In this document: positions 51,899-59,582 of the stretch, piece by piece
How positions within the stretch are numbered: the stretch's first letter is position 1
How the letters are laid out: each line of letters starts with the position of its first letter
Assembly (NCBI GenBank): GCA_013823945.1
Contig: PNMZ01000005.1
Coordinates: forward strand, 1-64,000
From: a bacterium
GTDB taxonomy: Bacteria > Armatimonadota > Fimbriimonadia > Fimbriimonadales > Fimbriimonadaceae
Direction of reading: 5' to 3'
DNA length: 64,000 nt
Made by a program: the position numbers and the translations under genes
Notes under the pieces: model-generated
The model's input: the letters and a program-made list of their open reading frames with translations, nothing else
The model's database searches: none
What the model was told of the DNA's origin: nothing

Positions 51899-52338
51899 AT
51901 CAGCTACCAATCAAGATCATGCTTAGTGGGCGTCAGTATGGCCCACGACATAGCGATTTGGGTTTCAATGGTATGCAATTCAAATTCTGGCAAAATGTGT
52001 TTAGTAATCTGCCAGATCGTGAGTCCCCAGGACTGATACGGATCAGTTTCTTTTCCGAGGTGTCTGGCGAATTTGACCAAGATGAGATTGTTACCAGTGT
52101 AGGTAAGTCGAAAAGTTACGGCGACGATTTCTTTGGTGTTGAACTACATTTTGGGCCAGAGAATCATCTTCTCAGTAAGTCGGAGTATATGGTGAGATGG
52201 GTGAGTATGCTCAAAAAAGGGACTCGCAAGATCATGGCGACTTATGCAGACCGCTTGGCAGCGTTAGAATTGGATTTGGAGGAGTTGATTGCTCTTTACG
52301 ATCCGGCTTTGGAAGAAGTACTTATAACTTTGGACTAA
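51895..52338 (+). CDS. Candidate immunity protein for cassette 3
   Basis: 147 residues, ATG 51895 overlapping the toxin stop (ATGA). Acidic, soluble, alpha/beta; ends in an Asp/Glu/Leu-rich helix (ALELDLEELIALYDPALEE). Unrecognised. Acidity would suit binding a basic nuclease surface. Confidence 0.62.
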   Translation: MNQLPIKIMLSGRQYGPRHSDLGFNGMQFKFWQNVFSNLPDRESPGLIRISFFSEVSGEFDQDEIVTSVGKSKSYGDDFFGVELHFGPENHLLSKSEYMVRWVSMLKKGTRKIMATYADRLAALELDLEELIALYDPALEEVLITLD

Positions 52339-52424
52339 AGCCTGGGCACTCTGCGCTGCTGTTTCCTGGGGGGCGACAGTCGGTAGAGGTTTAGGGCTTC
52401 TCATTTGGTGGGGTTCGGGGTGGG

Positions 52425-53258
52425 GTGAAGACGACCTACAGCTCTGCGCTGAAGAACTCGGATATCCAGACGAATTCGGTTCAATCTGTAGTTGCGAGCA
52501 AGGTTTACGATGCTTTTGGCAACCAATTGTCGTCAACTGGAACCTGGGCGGGACAGTTCCAGTATGCGGGTAAGTTTGGCTACCAGCAGGACGCAGATTC
52601 TGGGCTGAAACTTCTTGGGCATCGGTACTATGATTCGAGTACGGGTAGGTTTTTGACTCGTGATCCGATTAAGGATGGGCGGAACTGGTACTCGTATTGT
52701 GAAAATAGTCCACTTAAAAATGTCGATCCTAAGGGACTTGCGCTTGAAACCGCAGCGGACTTAGTTTCTTTAGCAGTTGACGTTGTCGATGTTATCGCGA
52801 ACCCTTACAACCCCTGGGCATGGGCGAACCTCACATGGTCGGTAGTTGCAGTTGCGGTTCCGGGGGTGCCTGGTTCATACGTCGGAAAAGCGATTAAGGG
52901 TGGGAGTCAGGTATCCGAAGGCTTTCGCACGACGACGGTGATTGTGAAGATGGACGATTTGGCGGAAGCTGGCTATGATATTAGCAAGTACTCCGGTAAG
53001 GGGGGTAAAATGCGCCAAGGCCAAGATGTTCACAAGTTCATTCAGAAGCAGATCCCTGAAAGTGCTGATTTGAAAACAGAATTTGGAATATCTGGAGGAA
53101 GGATTGACATTATTGATCTCATCAAGCGTGAAATTCATGAGATTAAGCCAAACAATGAGCAGGGGATACGGCGTGGTGTCAATCAGCTAAATCGTTACGA
53201 AAAAGGTCTTGAAGATACTAATTGGGTCAAACACTTGGTCCTTTTCACATTGGAGTGA
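52425..53258 (+). CDS. Orphan Rhs 3' cassette 4 with PD-(D/E)xK nuclease tip
   Basis: Rhs similarity starts at about 52411, further into the repeats than cassettes 2 and 3. First usable codon is GTG 52425, with no ribosome site; a TAG lies upstream. The core ends in NVDPKGL. The tip (172 residues from 52740) has a hydrophobic pre-toxin part (LVSLAVDVVDVIANPYNPWAWANLTWSV, about residues 110-137 of the frame) and then GQDVHKFIQKQIPES, EFGISGGRIDIIDL and EIHEIKPNNEQ. Asp and Glu-x-Lys are in the order of the PD-(D/E)xK restriction-endonuclease fold. Confidence 0.82.
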   Translation: MKTTYSSALKNSDIQTNSVQSVVASKVYDAFGNQLSSTGTWAGQFQYAGKFGYQQDADSGLKLLGHRYYDSSTGRFLTRDPIKDGRNWYSYCENSPLKNVDPKGLALETAADLVSLAVDVVDVIANPYNPWAWANLTWSVVAVAVPGVPGSYVGKAIKGGSQVSEGFRTTTVIVKMDDLAEAGYDISKYSGKGGKMRQGQDVHKFIQKQIPESADLKTEFGISGGRIDIIDLIKREIHEIKPNNEQGIRRGVNQLNRYEKGLEDTNWVKHLVLFTLE

Positions 53259-53262
53259 AGCA

Positions 53263-53733
53263 GTGGACATAAAAAGATGGATCGTAAGCGAATTTAAAAG
53301 ACGTGGATTCAAGAAAAACGGTAGGATTTTTGAGAAGAGAGGAAATGAATCAACTCTTTGCGTTTCAACCCATAAGTCGAGATTTTCCCAGGATCATTTC
53401 ATAGATTGTGGAGTAATACTCGATGGATTTGTTCCTCGGGATAATCAGTACTCACATTTCTGGTCGATTTTTTGTAGAATAGAGGATATTTTTGCTGATT
53501 CAGAGAAACGTTCAATTATTAATTCTGCATTAGATGGTGAGGTGGTGATGGTGGATGTGGAGCGCCAGAGAATCGTTTTCAAAGCGCTTGATGAGATGGA
53601 GCGACGGATGGAAGAAGAGTGGTCGAACCGCGAATGGATGGTTGCCCACGCTCCACTAAAGCACGTAGGAGGTTTTCATTTTAATGAGAGATTTGTGAAA
53701 GAGTGTATTAATAGTCGTGAGAATATGAGCTAG
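53263..53733 (+). CDS. Candidate immunity protein for cassette 4 (DUF4304-like)
   Basis: 156 residues from GTG 53263, preceded by GGAG 7 nt upstream. The start DIKRWIVSEFKRRGFKKNGR, FEKR and STHKSRFSQDHFIDCGVIL match the DUF4304 pattern: a helix, LGFKKxG, then an xxQKSRFxxxFxINxGI-type strand (Gln replaced here by His). DUF4304 proteins often sit next to polymorphic toxins. Confidence 0.65.
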   Translation: MDIKRWIVSEFKRRGFKKNGRIFEKRGNESTLCVSTHKSRFSQDHFIDCGVILDGFVPRDNQYSHFWSIFCRIEDIFADSEKRSIINSALDGEVVMVDVERQRIVFKALDEMERRMEEEWSNREWMVAHAPLKHVGGFHFNERFVKECINSRENMS

Positions 53734-53763
53734 AGAATCCTCAAATTGGTATTCGCCGTTAAG

Positions 53764-53813
53764 ATTGTTTCAGCGATGGAGCCGCATGGGCGGACGGGTT
53801 CTCGGATTCTGGA
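53764..53813 (+). other. Fusion scar between two Rhs segments
   Basis: 53764-53805 tracks positions about 46043-46090 of the full-length Rhs (encoding KIVSAMEPHGRTGSRILD versus NIVSATDPLGRTGSRILD). From GATTCTGG onward it tracks 47472 and beyond. The 8-bp GATTCTGG is shared by both source positions (46085-46092 and 47472-47479), and 1387 bp between them is absent. The upstream frame ends at TGA 53814-region, so the join is not in frame. Confidence 0.75.
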
Positions 53814-54539
53814 TTGAAGCTACTCGGGCATCGGTATTATGATTCTTCTACTGGTCGCTTTCTGACGCGTGATCCGATTAAGGATGGGCGGAATTGGTTT
53901 TCGTATTGTGAGAATAATCCCGTTTCATTTTATGACAGTGAGGGACTTGCACCTACTACTTTGGTAATAATGGGAAGTTCCTACCCTCCGTTGTGGCCCG
54001 TAATCATAGTTGGGGCTGTTATTTTCCTCGTCGTTGCAGGAATCTATTACCTCGTCAAAACCCCACCAGCGGAACCTAAATCAGAACCAACTTCTGGAAC
54101 AAGAACGCAGCTTCCTAAAACAATGGATCCCACTTCTACAAATAGTGCACCGAGCGGAGGGCCATCAGATCAGCCTGGAAATGATCGCGGTTCTTCTTCT
54201 CCCCTGGTCTATCCTGGGAGCCCCAACGAGGACGGTAGTCACTGGGTGTCTAGAGTTGTCGCAGAAAGAGAAGAAGCTGCCATTCGGTATAGAGGTGGAC
54301 GCCTAGGTTATGGTGGAACTTATGATATTGGAACATCTTTTTGGACGCATTACTCCGATGCTGAAAGATACAAAGAGAGAACCAAGGATATTCCTGGATT
54401 TGGCCAATCAATCTGGGGTTGGAGAATAAAGCCAGGCACAGGATATCCTGGGCCTCCAATGGACAATAGTAACTTCCCAACTTGGACAATTCCAATAAGT
54501 CAATTTCCTCTTGTCGGCCCTGGTGTAAAATTCAGGTGA
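53814..54539 (+). CDS. Orphan Rhs 3' cassette 5 with a toxin tip of unknown type
   Basis: Only about 45 residues of Rhs core are left (GHRYYDSSTGRFLTRDPIKD to FYDSEGL), beginning at TTG 53814 right after the fusion scar; no ribosome site. The tip (196 residues from 53949) has a membrane helix (LWPVIIVGAVIFLVVAGIYYLV), a Pro/Ser/Thr-rich spacer, then a globular end: HWVSRVVAEREEAAIRYRGG, YDIGTSFWTHYSDAERYKER and WGWRIKPGTGYPGPP. The GTSxWTHYSxAxxY segment weakly recalls ADP-ribosyltransferase-type toxins; I do not assign it. Confidence 0.75.
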   Translation: MKLLGHRYYDSSTGRFLTRDPIKDGRNWFSYCENNPVSFYDSEGLAPTTLVIMGSSYPPLWPVIIVGAVIFLVVAGIYYLVKTPPAEPKSEPTSGTRTQLPKTMDPTSTNSAPSGGPSDQPGNDRGSSSPLVYPGSPNEDGSHWVSRVVAEREEAAIRYRGGRLGYGGTYDIGTSFWTHYSDAERYKERTKDIPGFGQSIWGWRIKPGTGYPGPPMDNSNFPTWTIPISQFPLVGPGVKFR

Positions 54540-55072
54540 TGGATCGGATTCAGTTCATTCGATTTGCTGGGCATGGGTATGATGTGATACCCTCCCATCT
54601 GGTACCGTATTGTTTAGAACTTGAGCCGGACAAAACCCTAGGAGAAAGTAGCTTTGCATTTCATACATATATTCAATTTGCCAAACAACACGGGAGTGAA
54701 TATGTATTTTGGCTTCCAGCATACGTTATCAACACGTGGAACCGGTCAACAATGCAAGAATGGAAACCAGAATTGCCTGAAACGAGAGGCGGAGTTGCTT
54801 TCGTAGATGAGCTAGAATTTTATGCGGTCTATCAAAATTATATGCTGAATGATAAGCGACTAGATGCTCAATTAGGTCTTAGTATTGGAGACTCTGCTCA
54901 CCCTGAATTTTTTAGGATAAGGGCTCAGTTTCTTCTGAAAACTTTTGAGAAATGGAACATCAACTCTGAGGGGAAATATAAACTAATATTTCCTCTTAAC
55001 TGGGATGAGAGCCACACAGAAGAGTATATTAAGAGAGAGTGCGATGGTTGGATCTTTGCACTAGGATTATAA
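54539..55072 (+). CDS. Candidate immunity protein for cassette 5
   Basis: 177 residues, ATG 54539 overlapping the toxin stop (TGATG). Soluble, with aromatic-rich strands (FAFHTYIQFA, YVFWLPAYVI) and no recognised family. Position and overlap are the basis for the immunity call. Confidence 0.62.
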   Translation: MDRIQFIRFAGHGYDVIPSHLVPYCLELEPDKTLGESSFAFHTYIQFAKQHGSEYVFWLPAYVINTWNRSTMQEWKPELPETRGGVAFVDELEFYAVYQNYMLNDKRLDAQLGLSIGDSAHPEFFRIRAQFLLKTFEKWNINSEGKYKLIFPLNWDESHTEEYIKRECDGWIFALGL

Positions 55073-55444
55073 GGGGTCTTCAGGATAAACCCTGTTCAGT
55101 TCAAAAGTTGAGAATCCAGTCAAGGGATCGGTCTTTGGTCTAAACCAATGACCCATGGCACTCAATCGTCGGCAACCCGCCGATAAAACCCCGCCGACCC
55201 CGCAGTGAGCAACGCACATCTTCCTTGACGAGCCTAGGGCGACGATGCTGGAGTTGCCGTTCCTCATGGCGCGGCGGTACGAGGAACTTGGGGTGGGTGA
55301 TGGCGCTGAGCAGTCGAAGTTTCGGATAGTGGCTGAGTCGTTTTTTTTGGTGGTCAGCAAAGTTTCTAATCAGCATCTTTTTTCTCTCAATTGAATTTGA
55401 AATTGGAGTTCCGAGGGCATGCGCGTGTAAGATAGCGATAAGTT
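55073..55444. other. Intergenic region with no supported gene
   Basis: 372 bp between the last immunity gene and the GspE-type ATPase. A 49-residue forward frame from ATG 55244 has plausible codon use (LPFLMARRYEELGVGDG) but no ribosome site or recognised family. It may be a chromosomal gene remnant at the right border of the toxin locus. TAAGAT at 55428-55433 is a possible -10 for the ATPase gene. Confidence 0.5.
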
Positions 55445-56713
55445 ATGGATATGACGCAAGAGAGTGGGAATTGGGGTGCGGCGAAGAAGTTTCGGTTGAT
55501 TATTCGTGAGCAGGGTCAGAGCCGTGAGATGGGAGGGAATGAGATGTCGTTGGCGGTGGGGATTGTTGACAACATCATGATGAACGCCTTGGACACAGGG
55601 ACAAGTGACATTCACTTGCAACCGGAGCGGGATCAGTTGCGGATTCGGTTTCGTCAGGACGGGGTGTTGCAGGAGAATGGTCAGTTGCCGCCGGAGCAAG
55701 CGACAAACTGTTTGGCGCGATTGAAGCTGGCGGCAGGAATGCGGATTGACGAGCAACGGGAGGCTCAGGATGGTCGAATCGATATGGAATACAACGGTCG
55801 CAGGTTAAGCGCCCGGGCGAGCTGTATTCCTTGTTTGAATGGAGAGAAGTTTGTTATGCGGTTGCTTGATCCCCAAGCGATGAAGGTGAATTTGGAGGAT
55901 TTGGGGATGCAGCCTGAGACCGAGAAGACTTGGCGGAGTGCGATTTCCGTTCCGTACGGTTTGATTTTGGTTACTGGCCCGACGGGGAGCGGGAAGACTT
56001 CAACGCTCTATGCTTCTTTGAACCAGTTGGACAGTTCACACCGGAACATTGTCACGGTCGAAGACCCGATTGAATATGAATTTGAGCACAACATTGCCCA
56101 GGTTCAGGTGACGGAAAAGACTCCGTTCCCGAAAGTCATGCGTGCGTTTTTGCGGCAAGACCCAGACGTGATGATGGTGGGTGAAATTCGCGACTCGGAT
56201 TCGTTGAAGATTGCCATTCAGGCGGGTTTGACGGGTCACTTGGTGATGAGCACGTTGCACACGAATAATGCTTTGGAGGCAATTGGTCGGATGGCGGACA
56301 TGGGTGCGGAGTGGTACTTGATGTCCGGGGTTACGGTTGCGATCATGGCCCAGCGGCTTGTGCGAAAGAACTGTCCGAAGTGTACGGAGCCGTTCCCGTA
56401 TTCGCGGGAAGAACTGGAATTGATCGGGGTGACGGCGGCGGATATGCCGGGAGCAACGATGATGAAAGGGAAAGGGTGTGAGGCTTGCCGGGGCAGTGGG
56501 TTCAAGGGTCGGCTGGGGATTTTTGAACTGGTGACGGGGAATCGCGACTTTAAGCAGGCGATTGCCAATCAGGCGGATTATCCGGAATTGATGGCGGTTG
56601 CGCGGGCACAAGGATTTTCAACGATGATTGAGGATGGTCGTAGAAAGGTGTTGACAGGTCAGACGACGCCGGATGAGGTTGCGAAGGCGGTTCTGACTCA
56701 GGCGATAGATTAA
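55445..56713 (+). CDS. GspE/PilB/PilT-family secretion ATPase
   Basis: 422 residues. The N2-type domain has TSDIHLQPERDQLRIRFRQDG; the ATPase has Walker A GPTGSGKT (178-185), the Asp box EDPIEY, Walker B MMVGEIRDSDS and the His box GHLVMSTLHTNNA. The C-terminal Cys motif CPKC...CEAC is the zinc site seen in GspE and PilB. It lacks the long N1 domain. It powers type II secretion or type IV pilus assembly; the pseudopilins in the window are possible clients. Confidence 0.92.
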   Translation: MDMTQESGNWGAAKKFRLIIREQGQSREMGGNEMSLAVGIVDNIMMNALDTGTSDIHLQPERDQLRIRFRQDGVLQENGQLPPEQATNCLARLKLAAGMRIDEQREAQDGRIDMEYNGRRLSARASCIPCLNGEKFVMRLLDPQAMKVNLEDLGMQPETEKTWRSAISVPYGLILVTGPTGSGKTSTLYASLNQLDSSHRNIVTVEDPIEYEFEHNIAQVQVTEKTPFPKVMRAFLRQDPDVMMVGEIRDSDSLKIAIQAGLTGHLVMSTLHTNNALEAIGRMADMGAEWYLMSGVTVAIMAQRLVRKNCPKCTEPFPYSREELELIGVTAADMPGATMMKGKGCEACRGSGFKGRLGIFELVTGNRDFKQAIANQADYPELMAVARAQGFSTMIEDGRRKVLTGQTTPDEVAKAVLTQAID

Positions 56714-56714
56714 G

Positions 56715-57965
56715 ATGGAAACTCCGCGCAAAGGCCCTTCGGTGATGTTTAAGTCGGTTGTGGGGATTTTGCTTTTGGTTGCGGGAGTGATTGGCTTGAC
56801 TCGTGGTTGGGAGAGCTATATGTACCGGCAGGAGTATCTGCGGGTTCCGATTAAGACTCTGGAGGCTCGCCGGGATCAAGTTGAGTTGATGGGGGTGCCT
56901 CTCGATGGGGAGGCGGTTGATCCAGAGTCTCTAGGGAAATTTGCGGCTCTGGACAAGCTTGAGTTCCAGCGGGTTGGTGGGAGTAAGGCGAGTTTTGTTG
57001 CAGAGAGTGAGCTTATTCTGGCGGACAAGGAACTCATTGATGACTTAATGTCGTTTAGTCGGACTCCATTGGAGGTTCGATTCCCGACGAGTGATGCGGT
57101 AGTGAAACAGTCGAGGTTTTTGCCGGCGATGCGGGCAGCGGAGTCACTCAATCATTATGCAAATGTTCAACTTGACAAAGGGGATTGGCAGGCGGCGCTG
57201 GACGCGGTGGATGTGTTGGTGGCCATACAGGCAGCGATTTCTCGGATTCCAACGATTCCGGGAATCACGTTATGGTTTGGCATCAATTTGAATGTCTTGT
57301 CTATTGTTGACCGGATTCGTTCTGAGTTTGAAGTGAGCGAGGAGGGACGTATTCGGATGTTGGCGGCGGTGAGCAATGATCGCGAGATGGTTCGTTTGAG
57401 AAATCATGTCGCGCGATCGGTTCAAGAAATGGCTGCGCTTTCCCGCGGAGTTCTTGAATTAGATCAGAAGTATCGGGATCAGATGCGGATGATGGCAGAG
57501 ATTGATGAATTGCCCGAGTTGACGGCACCGGGAATTGAGCAGGCCTTGGAATCTAATGTTTTAGAGGTTGGTCTTGAGCTCATGAATGCATCGGTCGAGG
57601 ATTCTAATCCGGAGCTTGTGGGTTCCGAGTTGGATTTGCTGTTGATTGAGCGAACCAGGAATCGGTCATTTGAACCATCGGAGTTGATGGTGCATGTTTA
57701 TCCGACTCGTTTTGAGTTAGTCGGTCGGATGATTGAGCGGGTTGCGCAAGGCCGAACGGTGATGCAAATGGTTCTTTCGAGTCAAATCAAGCCGGGTCAA
57801 GCAGAAGTAACTACGGGGGGTGTTCGCGTTCGGACTGTGGTTATTGAGAATAATGCGCATTTCCAAATCACGTCTTCTCGATGGGGATCTGATGAGATGG
57901 TTGAAACGAAAGGTCCGCTTGTTGTGAGTCAGCAGAAGGGAGTCGGAGTCTTGGTTCAGAAGTAA
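56715..57965 (+). CDS. Hypothetical membrane-anchored protein
   Basis: 416 residues, ATG directly after the ATPase stop, so same operon. A single N-terminal membrane helix ([19 protein letters not shown]) is followed by a long helical periplasmic part rich in Glu/Leu/Arg and a beta-rich end ([19 protein letters not shown]). Reminiscent of PulN/GspL-type accessory proteins in topology only; not recognised. Confidence 0.75.
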   Translation: METPRKGPSVMFKSVVGILLLVAGVIGLTRGWESYMYRQEYLRVPIKTLEARRDQVELMGVPLDGEAVDPESLGKFAALDKLEFQRVGGSKASFVAESELILADKELIDDLMSFSRTPLEVRFPTSDAVVKQSRFLPAMRAAESLNHYANVQLDKGDWQAALDAVDVLVAIQAAISRIPTIPGITLWFGINLNVLSIVDRIRSEFEVSEEGRIRMLAAVSNDREMVRLRNHVARSVQEMAALSRGVLELDQKYRDQMRMMAEIDELPELTAPGIEQALESNVLEVGLELMNASVEDSNPELVGSELDLLLIERTRNRSFEPSELMVHVYPTRFELVGRMIERVAQGRTVMQMVLSSQIKPGQAEVTTGGVRVRTVVIENNAHFQITSSRWGSDEMVETKGPLVVSQQKGVGVLVQK

Positions 57966-58129
57966 TGGGGGCGAATCGCCATTTACCGACCAAGGTGTGC
58001 GCGGTGTGTGGTCGTGAGTTTTCTTGGCGGAAGAAGTGGGAGAAAGTTTGGGAAGAGGTCAAGTATTGTAGTGATCGCTGCCGGAAAAGGCGACAAACGG
58101 TGAATGATTCCGGTAATGTTAAATCATGA
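57965..58129 (+). CDS. DUF2256 zinc-ribbon-like protein
   Basis: 54 residues; ATG 57965 overlaps the previous stop. It matches DUF2256 almost end to end: [20 protein letters not shown] then [12 protein letters not shown]. Two Cys-x-x-Cys-type pairs (CAVC and CSDRC) should bind one zinc. Function unknown. The stop overlaps the next gene's ATG (ATGA). Confidence 0.85.
   Translation: MGANRHLPTKVCAVCGREFSWRKKWEKVWEEVKYCSDRCRKRRQTVNDSGNVKS
58114..58119 (+). promoter_or_regulatory. -10 box before the 58126 gene
   Basis: TAATGT, 6 nt before ATG 58126, inside the end of the DUF2256 gene. Confidence 0.35.
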
Positions 58130-58545
58130 GTCAGGTTTCGGCACCGGCTGGAGATCGTTCGGTCGGGATGACAGGGTTGCAGATCGGGGTGATTGTCTTT
58201 GCGGCAATATTGTTGGTTTTTGGATTTTTGGTTAAGATTGATCGGGCACCGAGTTTTGGCGAGATGGTTTTGGACCCGGTTCGGCTTGTGATTCCGATGG
58301 TGTTGATGTTTTCACTGAGCTTGCGGCAAAAGATTGGGGTGACCCGCCGATTTGCGCTGGTGGGATTGGTTTGCGTTGGTCTGACCGTGTTGAGTGAGGT
58401 TTACCGAGGTTCTTTTGGGAATTGGTTGTTGATTCCGGCGTTTGTCAGCTATGCGTGGATGCTAGGGCATTGTTGGAAAGAAAAGGGTATTGATTCAAGC
58501 TGGGCGGGATTGGCTCTCTGTTTGGTGCTGGCTCCCGTTTTCTAG
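58126..58545 (+). CDS. Small integral membrane protein
   Basis: 139 residues with about four hydrophobic helices ([45 protein letters not shown], and a C-terminal one). No recognised family. It overlaps the DUF2256 gene by 4 nt and may be coupled to it. Confidence 0.7.
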   Translation: MSQVSAPAGDRSVGMTGLQIGVIVFAAILLVFGFLVKIDRAPSFGEMVLDPVRLVIPMVLMFSLSLRQKIGVTRRFALVGLVCVGLTVLSEVYRGSFGNWLLIPAFVSYAWMLGHCWKEKGIDSSWAGLALCLVLAPVF

Positions 58546-58557
58546 GCCCTTGATTGG

Positions 58558-58563
58558 TAGAAT
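58558..58563 (+). promoter_or_regulatory. -10 box for the 58570 gene (leaderless type)
   Basis: TAGAAT, 6 nt before ATG 58570. Confidence 0.5.
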
Positions 58564-58569
58564 TGGGCC

Positions 58570-59427
58570 ATGATGATGGGCTCGATTCTGTTGGGAATGG
58601 TCTTGGGGCAGACCCCGAAAGTGCCCGCTGGGGAGCCCAAGGTGACTGCACGGTGGGAGATCGCGATGAAGGAGATTGACGAGAGCTCTGGACTTGGAGC
58701 TAGTCGTCGGTCGTCGGGGATTTTTTATACTCATAATGACAGCGGCGATACAGCGCGATTTTTTAGGTTTGATAAGAAGGGCGAAGTGACCGGGGTTTAC
58801 CGGCTGGACGGGGTGAAGGCGATTGATTGGGAAGACATGGAAGTTGCATCTGTTGGGGGAAAACAGTATGTTTACTTGGCTGATGTTGGTGATAACGGGA
58901 GAATTCGGCCGGAAATTTATGTCCACCGAGTAGAAGAGCCGTCGGCTGATTTAGGGAATGCGGTTTTGAAACCAGAGACATTTCGGTTCCAGTATCCGGA
59001 TCGGAAGAATGATTGTGAAGCGATATTGGTTGACCCAAAAACGGGGGCAATTTGGTTTGTAAGCAAAGCGAGGGATCAAAAAACAACAGTTTATGTTTGC
59101 CGTGAGCCGAGAGTGGGAGGGCTCCAGGTCTTGGAGAAGGTACATGAGGATTTGAGGATTAATACTGGAGGACTCGGTGGGAATTTGGTTACTGGTGGGA
59201 GTGTTTCGCCGGATGGTCAATCAGTTGTCCTAAAGACTTATGCAGGGGGTTACATCTATAAGGCGATCGAGGGATTTGATAGTTGGGTTAAGGCGGCTCC
59301 GATTCCGGTGCAGTTTCCTTTGGAGAAGCAGGGTGAAGCGGTTTGTTTTAGCGGAGATGGCTCGTTTTTGGTTTCGAGTAGTGAGGGTTCACCTTGTCCG
59401 ATCCAGGTCTTTCGGGTGCCGCGCTAG
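58570..59427 (+). CDS. Exported beta-propeller-like protein
   Basis: 285 residues with a short signal-like N-terminus (MGSILLGMVLG). After it: ESSGLGASRRSSGIFYTHNDSGD, DWEDMEVASVGGKQYVYLADVGDNG and NDCEAILVDPKTGAIWFVSKA, repeated Gly/Asp strands that suggest a beta-propeller of the kind found in secreted proteins that have no assigned function. I recognise this widespread uncharacterised family by the ESSGL...THNDSGD pattern only. Stands alone. Confidence 0.7.
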   Translation: MMMGSILLGMVLGQTPKVPAGEPKVTARWEIAMKEIDESSGLGASRRSSGIFYTHNDSGDTARFFRFDKKGEVTGVYRLDGVKAIDWEDMEVASVGGKQYVYLADVGDNGRIRPEIYVHRVEEPSADLGNAVLKPETFRFQYPDRKNDCEAILVDPKTGAIWFVSKARDQKTTVYVCREPRVGGLQVLEKVHEDLRINTGGLGGNLVTGGSVSPDGQSVVLKTYAGGYIYKAIEGFDSWVKAAPIPVQFPLEKQGEAVCFSGDGSFLVSSSEGSPCPIQVFRVPR

Positions 59428-59500
59428 TGGGACCGGAATTGTGAAGGATTTGGGTTGAAAAGTGCCCCGTTTGGCCCAGGAAAATACCGGTTTGAGTGTG

Positions 59501-59582
59501 TATAGACCCGATCAAGTCCGAAAAGAAGAGGGGTATAACCCAGGAGCCGTCGCAAGGATGCGGCACGCAAGAGGAACACCAA
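59501..59582 (+). promoter_or_regulatory. Possible structured 5' leader of the 3D-domain gene
   Basis: TATAGA at 59501-59506 is a possible -10. Between it and the ATG lies a GC-rich run with mutually exclusive stems (GCCG...CGGC or CGCA...TGCG) and GGGGTATAACCC, unlike the rest of the intergenic sequence. It matches no riboswitch class that I can name with confidence. Confidence 0.25.

Noticed and set aside
48873-54539. Rhs cassettes considered as insertion sequences
   Set aside because: No transposase, terminal inverted repeats or target-site duplications; each unit is an Rhs core end plus toxin and partner gene.
55244-55393. Possible 49-residue protein before the GspE-type ATPase
   Set aside because: Codon use is plausible, but there is no ribosome site or recognisable family, so I only mention it under the intergenic region.
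59428-59582. Leader before the 3D-domain gene as a ydaO (c-di-AMP) or GEMM riboswitch
   Set aside because: Gene context is suggestive, but the conserved core bases of either class are not found.
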